Position numbers and translations under genes: made by a program
Notes under the pieces: generated by a model
Database searches by the model: none
What the model was told of the DNA's origin: nothing
The model's input: the letters and a program-made list of their open reading frames with translations, nothing else
Shown: positions 36,436-45,000 of the stretch, piece after piece
Layout of the letters: each line of letters opens with the position of its first letter
How positions within the stretch are numbered: the first letter of the stretch is position 1
DNA from: PHAA01 sp963665865
GTDB lineage: Bacteria > Bacillota > Syntrophomonadia > Syntrophomonadales > Syntrophomonadaceae
Direction: 5' to 3'
Length of the DNA: 64,000 bases
NCBI GenBank assembly: GCA_963665865.2
Contig: CAXXWF010000001.1
Coordinates: 1,984,001 to 2,048,000 of the forward strand

Positions 36436-36589
36436 ATCTGGAGGATATTCCTCATCTCAATCGCTGGCTTTTCTTATGCTCAGATCTTCACTTCTGTTAT
36501 CGAAGGCCGACGACAAAAGCGAATCTCAGTACATTAGGATTTATGCCTAATAGATGCTATATGGGTAGAAGTATGCCCTTATAAAAACA

Positions 36590-36672
36590 ATTCCCTCAAA
36601 CTATCCGTCTGAGGGAATATAAAAACGTGCTGATTGTTTCTTCTTAAATGCCTTTAAATCCCCAAGGGCCTT
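36590..36672 (-). repeat. Dispersed repeat C, copy 3
   Basis: The hairpin TTCCCTCAAACTATCCGTCTGAGGGAA is at 36590-36618 and the CCTTTAAATCCCCAAGGGCC block at 36651-36670. On the minus strand the block also reads as a short peptide, but the matching frame is broken in copies 1 and 4, so I treat it as non-coding. A minus-strand stub FPFTELGKQVPKNIESFAD ending at 36709 looks like the tail of a lost gene. Confidence 0.6.
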
Positions 36673-36778
36673 TTCTACATGACCTTTCCGTTACACCGGG
36701 ACATCGTACTAATCCGCAAAACTCTCAATGTTCTTAGGGACTTGCTTTCCAAGTTCAGTGAACGGGAACATGTTTTGA

Positions 36779-37102
36779 TCATGAACAAATATATGAACAA
36801 CAATAATCAGTGGTTTCTTTCACAATTAAATTAAATTTAGAATCTGAAGATACCTCGAATGATTCTCCACTTGTGAAAGTGTGCCAGTCATCGCTGCCAG
36901 GCAATTTCACTTCAAGATTTCCTTGTATGATTTCCATAATTTCTTTGTCTGATGTGCCAAATTCGTATTCGCCAGGCAGCATAATTCCTAATGTTTTCTT
37001 TTCACCATTTTCAAACAGAACCGTTCTGCTAGTCACCTTTCCATCGAAATAGATATTAGCTTTCTTAACTATTGTAACCTTTTCAAATTTATCCACAACC
37101 AT
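36779..37102 (-). CDS. ppnP: Pyrimidine/purine nucleoside phosphorylase, PpnP family
   Basis: 107 residues from ATG 37102. Matches the whole PpnP (YaiE/DUF1255) cupin: FEKVTIVKKANIYFDGKVTS, RTVLFENGEKKTLGIMLPGE, YEFGTSDKEIMEIIQGNLEV and a final DYCCSYI. The enzyme phosphorolyses nucleosides to base and sugar-1-phosphate. The frame is open 31 codons further up, but that part reads into the end of the IS21 element, so it is not native. No ribosome site precedes ATG 37102 and the IS end is only about 40 bp away, so the insertion may have removed the original promoter. Confidence 0.85.
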   Translation of the reverse strand: MVVDKFEKVTIVKKANIYFDGKVTSRTVLFENGEKKTLGIMLPGEYEFGTSDKEIMEIIQGNLEVKLPGSDDWHTFTSGESFEVSSDSKFNLIVKETTDYCCSYICS

Positions 37103-37235
37103 ACTGAATATTTCGGTGCGGCGGAGCCGCCAAGTTAATAAAGTGAGGGCCAGCATGTTAATGTTTGAGAGCCATGCTGTTAATTTAAGAGCCATCAGAG
37201 CAATAAATGATAATGGCTCTTAATTGAATATGTGA

Positions 37236-37979
37236 TCAGTCTTTGATGCCCTTTCGTTTTCTCATTGAGTCTTCACCATCAATAACTATTTCATGGGAAT
37301 TATGGACAATTCGGTCTAGTATAGCATCAGCAATCGTTATTTCGCCGATTTTGGTATGCCAGCCTTCCGGCGCAAACTGGGAGATGAAAATAGTTGAAGA
37401 ATTCTGATGTCTCGCTTCAATGATCTCCAGCAAGTCTCTACCTTCTGCCATGGACAGTGGAGTCAGTAACCACTCATCAAAAACGAGCAGATTGATTTTC
37501 TTGTATTGATTTATGACTCTTTTGTAAGAACCATCGCCTCTGGCTATAGCAAGATCCGTTAGAAGTTCAGGCAAACGTACATATCTAGTTGTTAACAAGT
37601 TGCGGCAGGCCGATACCCCTAGGGCGCAGCCCATATATGTTTTTCCAGCACCGGCAGCACCCATAATAGTAACGTTAAGATTTTCACGAATATAATTACA
37701 AGTTGATAAGCGAGCAATCAGGGCTTTGTCCAGCTTTCTATCAGGATGATACTCAATGTCTTCAACACAGGCGTATGGAAACTTGAAAGTAGCCCTTTTG
37801 ATTAGACCATTCATGCGGTTGTTTTTCCTTTTGGTCCATTCGCTATCAACGATGATTCCAAACCGCTCTTCAAAAGAGAGAGCGGTAAATGAAGATTCCT
37901 GCATCTGTTCACGAAAAGCACTCGCCATGGTTCGCAGTTTCATATCGCTTAATTTGTTGATAGTTGCTTGATCTAACAT
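37236..37979 (-). CDS. istB: IS21 helper ATPase IstB
   Basis: 247 residues of AAA+ type: N-terminal DNA-binding helices (LSDMKLRTMASAFREQMQ), Walker A MGAAGAGKTYMG, Walker B INLLVFDEWLL and the sensor region ISQFAPEGWH. It assembles on DNA and delivers target to the IstA transposase. Its ATG overlaps the istA stop by one base (TAATG), implying translational coupling. Confidence 0.95.
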   Translation of the reverse strand: MLDQATINKLSDMKLRTMASAFREQMQESSFTALSFEERFGIIVDSEWTKRKNNRMNGLIKRATFKFPYACVEDIEYHPDRKLDKALIARLSTCNYIRENLNVTIMGAAGAGKTYMGCALGVSACRNLLTTRYVRLPELLTDLAIARGDGSYKRVINQYKKINLLVFDEWLLTPLSMAEGRDLLEIIEARHQNSSTIFISQFAPEGWHTKIGEITIADAILDRIVHNSHEIVIDGEDSMRKRKGIKD

Positions 37980-39523
37980 TATTTGCTCCTCCCATAGTAT
38001 CCAGCACCACGAGTGAAGCCGTGATCGGTATTTTGCTCTTTTGTAACAACTGGTTCCTCCTGTGGGGTTAGCTTGTCCTGGCCTGATTTTAGTATCGTAT
38101 CAATATTCTTAAAACTTGGATTTGGTGTATAGCTTAATGCTCTGGCACAGGCTGCTTCCAGCCTGATTACAGAATATTTATCTGCCAGCTTAAGAACTCC
38201 CATACAGGCTCGATAGCCCTGTTGTTCTACTCTATGGAAGGATAGAATCGCTTTGATTACTACACTTGTATAGGTGCCAACACCTTCTGCCCAAGAAATA
38301 AACCTATCAGCATTCCATTCAGCATATTGCTTATGTTTTTCAGGCATATGCTCCTGGATGGTACTATATTGACCAGCACGGCCATGCATCCTCGGATGAG
38401 AACATACTCTGTGATTCTTGAAGAATACTTCAATAACGCTATGGGTAATTCGAACGTCAACTTCATGTTTGATATATTCATAAGGGACGCTGTAATGCAT
38501 CTTATCAACGGATATGTGATAATTAAACTGTACGGTAGCTGTCTTCCAGGTCGCTAATTCGTATGGGGTAGCAGGCAGAGGCTCTAGGGCGAATCTTTCT
38601 TCTTCCTGAAAAGTGCTTTGTCTGCTACCCGGCTTCTTTTGGAAAGGCTTTTGGTTAAATACTGCCAATTTCTCTTTAATAGCTATATTCAAATCCATAA
38701 GACTAAAGAATACCTGTTTACGCAGTGCAGCCAGAATCCAAGTGGAAATGATACCAACTGCACCTTCTGCATTTGGCTTATCCTTTGGCTTTCTAACGCG
38801 TGCAGGAATTACTGCAGTTCCATAATGTTCTGCGAGTTCATGGTAGGTCTTGTTGATAACCGGTGAATACCAGGAAGCTTTTTCAACACCTGTTTTTAGA
38901 TTATCCGGAACCAGTATTCGGGTTACACCACCAAAGAACGTAAATGCATTGACATGGGCTTTGGTCCAGCTCTCCTGATCCATAGATAGGAAAGCTTCAA
39001 CATAGGCATACTGACTGCTTGAAAGGACTGCTACAAAGACATAGGCTACATATATTTCACCGGTTTCTCTGTCGGTGATACTGGCTGTCGTACCAGCCCA
39101 GTCTACTTCCATCTGTTCCCCAGGTTTTCTCCCAATATGCATGGTTGCTTTAGTATTCGCCACATATTTTCGGTAGTAGTTGCAGTACTGGGTATACTTA
39201 AGAGGAATTTCATTGATCAGTCGGCAGTCTTCACAGTATTCACTCCAAAGCAGGCTGAGTGTTACATTGCTTTTAGCCATCTCCTTATGCATATACTCAC
39301 AGTCAGGGACTATTCGGGATGAGGTCTTAATCTTTTCCGGAAATAATGCCAGTTGCAAATCACTCTCTGCAACATCTAGCGAAAGTGGCCAGCTTAATCC
39401 CTTCTGCCTGGCACGACTTAACACCTCGGATACGGTGTTGCGAGAACATTGACAACTTGCTGCAATACTTCGCTGGCTCAGACCCATGCCGTTTAATCGA
39501 AGTATTTCTCGATATTCGGTCAT
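37979..39523 (-). CDS. istA: IS21 transposase IstA
   Basis: 514 residues from ATG 39523 (GGGAGGTCATCAAG upstream; a TTG six codons earlier overlaps that site). The N-terminal HTH is LRLNGMGLSQRSIAASCQCS. The DDE catalytic domain has EVDWAGT, VPDNLKTGVEKA and the Glu in DKPNAEGAVG, and is complete. The C-terminal beta-barrel YHISVDKMHYSVPYEYIKHE is as in the family. Intact, so transposition is possible. Confidence 0.95.
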   Translation of the reverse strand: MTEYREILRLNGMGLSQRSIAASCQCSRNTVSEVLSRARQKGLSWPLSLDVAESDLQLALFPEKIKTSSRIVPDCEYMHKEMAKSNVTLSLLWSEYCEDCRLINEIPLKYTQYCNYYRKYVANTKATMHIGRKPGEQMEVDWAGTTASITDRETGEIYVAYVFVAVLSSSQYAYVEAFLSMDQESWTKAHVNAFTFFGGVTRILVPDNLKTGVEKASWYSPVINKTYHELAEHYGTAVIPARVRKPKDKPNAEGAVGIISTWILAALRKQVFFSLMDLNIAIKEKLAVFNQKPFQKKPGSRQSTFQEEERFALEPLPATPYELATWKTATVQFNYHISVDKMHYSVPYEYIKHEVDVRITHSVIEVFFKNHRVCSHPRMHGRAGQYSTIQEHMPEKHKQYAEWNADRFISWAEGVGTYTSVVIKAILSFHRVEQQGYRACMGVLKLADKYSVIRLEAACARALSYTPNPSFKNIDTILKSGQDKLTPQEEPVVTKEQNTDHGFTRGAGYYGRSK

Positions 39524-39807
39524 CTTGATGACCTCCCTCAATTTATTTGTGCTCTTTTCAAATGCACATACCTTCCATTTTACTGGTTGGTTAATTGAGT
39601 GGCTCTCAAGATTAACAGCGTTGCTCTAAATTAGTAACATGGTGGCTCTCGCTGAGTGATTCAATGGCCCAATTGAGGTTAACTTATTCACCATACCTCC
39701 TCAGAATAAATATACTTAGCATTATACAGCTAATAAGTTCATTGATTTAATTTATTATCTATCAGCCTTTTCCTTCAAAATATTCTTACCACGTACTAAG
39801 TTGGTTA

Positions 39808-39849
39808 TTTTGCACAAAAGTATACCCCCTGATTTCGCAAGGGGGCACC
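39808..39849. repeat. Flanking repeat D, left copy
   Basis: TTTGCACAAAAGTATACCCC, then CCTTGCGAAATC-type sequence pairing as a CCCCC/GGGGG hairpin, then CACC. A close relative in the same orientation is at 41574-41620, on the other side of the BREX-type ATPase gene. The 39653-40040 gap otherwise contains no supportable gene. Confidence 0.5.
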
Positions 39850-40040
39850 AAGCAGTTATGACACTCTCTGCTCTATAGGTATATTCCTTCATTCGAATAA
39901 ACATTTTCACACAGGCTGGTGCACCTTCACTTCCTGCTGGGAAGTTTAGCCCGCGCACGCAAATTAGCGAAACGGGATTTAACATGTGAACACTTATGGG
40001 TTTCCTTAAAATATTCGTAAATTATCCTGTATTTGGGGTT

Positions 40041-41291
40041 TTATAACTGCTTCTGCCCAGAATTCACAAATGTGGCTACGCCGTTTTTCTTGACCAAGCG
40101 AAGCTCACTGCAGTACAGTTTGCTGTCGGGATTTTGCTCAATAATATCCAAAAACTCAATGAGCTTTGTAATATAAATCCTGGTATTCACAGACATTATT
40201 GAGTTTCCAGATTTTTGCAAATCCAGTAGAGTCCAATTTCTGATTGCTTCGTTGCTTAATTTGGGAATCCAGTTAAAAGCTTCCCTATGGTACATCACTA
40301 TCTTGTCGGTCAAAGCCTGGATATCCTCAAAACTAAGCTTTTTTAGATTCAAGATGGGTTTTCTTACATTAATAAAATATGAATCGTTTATAGTTAACCT
40401 ATCTCCAAGCCTTTGATATAGAGCTGCATATGTCTTAATACCTTTTTCTTTATTCTCAAAAAATTCATTGGTTCCTGCAAAAACAAACATACATTTATTA
40501 AATTCTCCTGACCCACAGTTGTCAATTAAGTATCTGAGGTTTTCGTAGGCATTGTTTCTCAGATCGGACCTTAATTTCATTAATAGCTCAAGTTCATCAA
40601 TAACAATAACCGTTCCCTTATATCCAAGAAGGTTTACAAGGCTAATAAATGATTTAAAAAAGTCTATTGAGTTCTGCCTGTCAACATCTCCCTTGACATC
40701 AAAACGAGCCTTCAAGTTTGCAGCTATGTTTTTTTCGCCCTTGATCCAGGAAGCAGCAGCATTTGAAAGCTCACTGTCTTTACTGATTTTGGCCTTGATA
40801 TATACTAAAAATGCTCTGGCAAAGGAACTGTTGTAATAGTTAAGAGTTGTTATTACGTTACGTATTTCATCTGATGCCTTTTCCTTGTCAGTATAATTCT
40901 GAAGTTTATTCACCCATATATCGAATATCTGTTCAAATGCCGTACCCAAAGAATTAATCTCGTGTAGTGATAGGTTATGCATAACATTATAATAAAAGTT
41001 CTCAAAATTATTTAAAGTAAAGCCTTTATTAATAACGATTTTAGCTACAAGAAAGCCATTTCGTACTGCTAATTGACCTAAGAGTTCAAGCATAAAGGAT
41101 TTGCCGGAGCCGTACTCACCAGACAAAAATTTTACAACACCATTCCCTTCAGATACATCATCAAGGCATCTTTTAAATTCTTCTATTTCCTGTTCCCTTC
41201 CGGTACACAACTGTTCAAGGCTTATATTCGGTATAACCCCGTTTTTTAATGTGTTTATTATATGTTTTGCATTAGCGATGCTATTTTCCAA
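40041..41291 (-). CDS. Orphan BREX-type P-loop ATPase (BrxD/DUF2791-like)
   Basis: 416 residues. The N-terminal IPNISLEQLCTGREQEIEEF is followed by Walker A LSGEYGSGKSFML, IVINKGFTLNNFENFYYNV, and Walker B GTVIVIDELELLMKL. FVFAGTNEFFENKEKGIKTY and the C-terminal winged-helix-like region TRIYITKLIEFLDII complete the DUF2791 layout. In BREX-related systems this ATPase (BrxD) works with a BrxH-type helicase and TerB-like proteins. None of these partners is here, so it is either a remnant or acts alone. It is flanked by direct copies of repeat D, next to an IS21 element and the CRISPR array. No clear ribosome site precedes the ATG. Confidence 0.75.
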   Translation of the reverse strand: MENSIANAKHIINTLKNGVIPNISLEQLCTGREQEIEEFKRCLDDVSEGNGVVKFLSGEYGSGKSFMLELLGQLAVRNGFLVAKIVINKGFTLNNFENFYYNVMHNLSLHEINSLGTAFEQIFDIWVNKLQNYTDKEKASDEIRNVITTLNYYNSSFARAFLVYIKAKISKDSELSNAAASWIKGEKNIAANLKARFDVKGDVDRQNSIDFFKSFISLVNLLGYKGTVIVIDELELLMKLRSDLRNNAYENLRYLIDNCGSGEFNKCMFVFAGTNEFFENKEKGIKTYAALYQRLGDRLTINDSYFINVRKPILNLKKLSFEDIQALTDKIVMYHREAFNWIPKLSNEAIRNWTLLDLQKSGNSIMSVNTRIYITKLIEFLDIIEQNPDSKLYCSELRLVKKNGVATFVNSGQKQL

Positions 41292-41573
41292 TGGTTATCC
41301 CTACCAGACATTATTTTCAAAATTTCTATAACTTCACAAAATTATACCATTTCTCATATTGTTTCAATATCCCATCTAATAATTTATTCTCCATAATACA
41401 TTGTGTACCCATTACAATACGGTCAATCGCTTCATCTATATCATTTTAATTACCTTCTATCCAATCCGGAAAATTTGCTTACCAGTTTCCGCCCTTTACC
41501 CCTTATATATCCTTACAACACACTCGACATGTGTTTTGGCAACTAAATGATACTGATACGCGCAAATCAGCGA

Positions 41574-41620
41574 TTTTGCGCAAAAGTATACCCCCCTAAA
41601 ATTAAGGGGGTTTTGGTGTC
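41574..41620. repeat. Flanking repeat D, right copy
   Basis: TTTTGCGCAAAAGTATACCC followed by a CCCCCC/GGGGG hairpin and TTTTGGTGTC. TTTTGCGCAAAA is itself a palindrome. A weaker relative (GCGTATAGGTATACCCCGCC) is at 58381. The 41292-41831 gap shows nothing else. Confidence 0.5.
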
Positions 41621-41831
41621 AAAGGGGAATTGAACCTTTACGCAAAATTATTATCTTAAAATATAGTTTCCCCTCGGCTGCCTAAAGCACATGAACTTGA
41701 TACAATTGAACGATTGGTAGTGGCGGTTTCAAATTACTAAGCCAGATTCAAACTGATGCAGCAGAATAACAGATCCTTAACTCGTTACACTGTCATAGTA
41801 GTAATTTTAATAATCGACTCGGAAAACACTT

Positions 41832-42000
41832 TTATTCTTTCTCAATTGCTTTCCCAATCTCTACTTTAAATTCTTCAATTGCCTCATTTACATCAACAAG
41901 TACATCTTCATCAATATCCGCATAGTTCATGGCGCTTCTTAGGTCTTTAAGATATTCTCTAGCTGCATCCACCAAACTCCGATAGCAATATTTTGTTTTA
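41832..42000 (-). pseudogene. C-terminal fragment of an unknown acidic helical protein, cut by the CRISPR array
   Basis: An open frame reads SLVDAAREYLKDLRSAMNYA, DIDEDVLVDVNEAIEEFKVE, IGKAIEKE and stops at 41832-41834. The composition is clearly protein-like. There is no good start codon, and the frame runs upstream into the last, truncated CRISPR repeat (42018-42027). I read it as the 3' end of a gene interrupted at the array boundary. A short real ORF from ATG 41931 (32 residues) is the alternative. Confidence 0.5.
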
Positions 42001-42061
42001 TGCTTCGTTTTACCAACAGGGAGCGACCAAGTTCCTGGGTACTGCTGGACGTATTACCCCG

Positions 42062-45000
42062 ATTTCAATCCACACTCCCATGTAGGGAGGGACTTTGCTG
42101 TCTTAGACACTACCCCATCACTTGAAAAATTTCAATCCACGCTCCTATGTAGGGAGCGACCAATCCGGATTGTCTACTCCAGCATACTTCTTACAATTTC
42201 AATCCACGCTCCCATGTAGGGAGCGACTCCAATCCTGTTGTAATTCGCGGGGTATTCATCAAATTTCAATCCACGCTCCCATGTAGGGAGCGACATTATT
42301 GGAGTAGTTGTAGAATTGAGAAGAAAAAAATTTCAATCCACGCTCCCATGTAGGGAGCGACCCATTTATATTTTTCCTATGAGAGCTACCAGTGATTTCA
42401 ATCCACGCTCCCATGTAGGGAGCGACCTTGTCTTGCTGCAACTGCATTTTCAGCTGCAATTATTTCAATCCACGCTCCCATGTAGGGAGCGACCAACCCG
42501 AAGGTGAGAAAAAAGGGTCTTCTTCATTATTTCAATCCACGCTCCCATGTAGGGAGCGACTTCCGGAGCCCAATTTGGAGGTAGTTGTAACTATAATTTC
42601 AATCCACGCTCCCATGTAGGGAGCGACCATCTGAGTTTGAGGTACAGGCTTTAGCATATTGATTTCAATCCACGCTCCCATGTAGGGAGCGACACTATGT
42701 AAAAAATTCAACCGTTATCACGCCAGAATTTCAATCCACGCTCCCATGTAGGGAGCGACGCAGGTACACCACGGAATGTCTTTTTGGCATTTTATTTCAA
42801 TCCACGCTCCCATGTAGGGAGCGACTTGTGTGGGGTTAATTAAGGGTTACTACTGGGGAGATTTCAATCCACGCTCCCATGTAGGGAGCGACTATAAAAA
42901 TCCATTGCGTAATCTTTAAGATAATTAATTTCAATCCACGCTCCCATGTAGGGAGCGACATTACATCTGCTATTCTTTCTTTTACATACCAAGATTTCAA
43001 TCCACGCTCCCATGTAGGGAGCGACCCATATTCATCTCCTTCTTGAATTAACCTCACATATTTCAATCCACGCTCCCATGTAGGGAGCGACCACCCGATT
43101 ACTGGTATTAGTTATGGGTTTACCTATTTCAATCCACGCTCCCATGTAGGGAGCGACCTCTTATGCAGGAGACAGTAATATCATTTGATAAATTTCAATC
43201 CACGCTCCCATGTAGGGAGCGACATACAAAACAGCGATATAGTGCATATGTACATGGATTTCAATCCACGCTCCCATGTAGGGAGCGACCCTTTCACCTT
43301 TTCTTCCAATCTTCGGCAAAAGATTTCAATCCACGCTCCCATGTAGGGAGCGACTATTTCATAATTACCAGTGTTAAGAGCTTTTATATTTCAATCCACG
43401 CTCCCATGTAGGGAGCGACAAGAAGATAAATGTGGTTATAGACCTGGCTCTCAAATTTCAATCCACGCTCCCATGTAGGGAGCGACAGTAAAATTAATTT
43501 ACTACCATTTCTTATTGCTTATTTCAATCCACGCTCCCATGTAGGGAGCGACTTAAGCCCACATCCACTATTATAAAAGTTAACTATTTCAATCCACGCT
43601 CCCATGTAGGGAGCGACATATTTAAATAAATCCTCATCTTTAGGTAAGTAAATTTCAATCCACGCTCCCATGTAGGGAGCGACTATTATTTCACCCATTC
43701 ATCATCTTCATAATAAATTTCAATCCACGCTCCCATGTAGGGAGCGACTGCTACGCTGGCCCAAAAATCTCCGGCCGCAATAATTTCAATCCACGCTCCC
43801 ATGTAGGGAGCGACTTATAAAAATCCATTGCGTAATCTTTAAGATAATTAATTTCAATCCACGCTCCCATGTAGGGAGCGACATACCTTATCCGGGTACA
43901 TATTGAGGTACTTATATTTCAATCCACGCTCCCATGTAGGGAGCGACCTTTAAGTCATCCATAGGCGTGCTGAAATATGATGATTTCAATCCACGCTCCC
44001 ATGTAGGGAGCGACAATAGTTCATTCTGAAAATAGCCATTGCCAGGCTGATTTCAATCCACGCTCCCATGTAGGGAGCGACCTTTGGGAGTCCGTCGGGC
44101 TTAGTGGATAAATCAAAATTTCAATCCACGCTCCCATGTAGGGAGCGACAATTACCAAATGCCATGCCAGATATATTACCAATAATTTCAATCCACGCTC
44201 CCATGTAGGGAGCGACGCACTGACCAGTTGGGTGTGCAACTAGATTTGGAATTTCAATCCACGCTCCCATGTAGGGAGCGACCATATCTTCAATATCTAC
44301 CAGTTTCCCATCCGACAATTTCAATCCACGCTCCCATGTAGGGAGCGACCTTTGCTCTTTCGACGCTTTCCATGGCTCCGGATGATTTCAATCCACGCTC
44401 CCATGTAGGGAGCGACCCCGATCAATCCTCTTACCCCAATATCATTATCGATTTCAATCCACGCTCCCATGTAGGGAGCGACACTTTAGCGCAGATCAGG
44501 GAGACCATACCTTCAGATTTCAATCCACGCTCCCATGTAGGGAGCGACCGCCATTGCCTCAATTAACTCATGCACCGACCCCGATTTCAATCCACGCTCC
44601 CATGTAGGGAGCGACGAGCAGATGGACCTGGACACCCTGCAGGAGTTTGATTTCAATCCACGCTCCCATGTAGGGAGCGACTTTCCCAACCCTGTATTTA
44701 TCGATACTGAAGGTGATTTCAATCCACGCTCCCATGTAGGGAGCGACTCCATATGCTGCCGATTAAGCCTCACCATTCCTATTTCAATCCACGCTCCCAT
44801 GTAGGGAGCGACAGACGATGGTAAAGAACGTACCAATAACGAGATCAAATTTCAATCCACGCTCCCATGTAGGGAGCGACGTACCTATGAGCGGTATAAA
44901 AATCAATATAGTAATTTCAATCCACGCTCCCATGTAGGGAGCGACGCAATGGATAAGCGCAAACCGAGAGCAGTTAAAGAATTTCAATCCACGCTCCCAT

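Larger units (their letters stand above)
37144..39652 (-). mobile_element. IS21-family insertion sequence
   Basis: istA and istB are flanked by terminal inverted repeats with internal iterations. The left end at 37144 begins TGAGGGCCAGCATGTTAA and continues GAGAGCCATGCTGTTAA. The right end, read inward from about 39652, has GAGAGCCACCATGTTAC and then GAGCAACGCTGTTAATC. Multiple short repeats at both ends are typical of IS21. Exact ends and target duplication could not be fixed by eye. Both genes are intact, so the element may be active. Confidence 0.85.

Noticed and set aside
36619..36672. Possible coding tail (EKALGDLKAFKKK) next to a repeat C hairpin
   Set aside because: The corresponding frame is broken in the other two long copies, so the similarity is at DNA level of a repeat.
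39755..39985. 76-codon minus-strand ORF ending near repeat D
   Set aside because: It has no ribosome site, spans a repeat hairpin and its composition is not protein-like.
41612..41650. GGTTCAATTCCCC on the minus strand resembling a tRNA T-arm
   Set aside because: The arms do not pair around a 7-nt loop, and no acceptor, D-arm or anticodon arm is found upstream.
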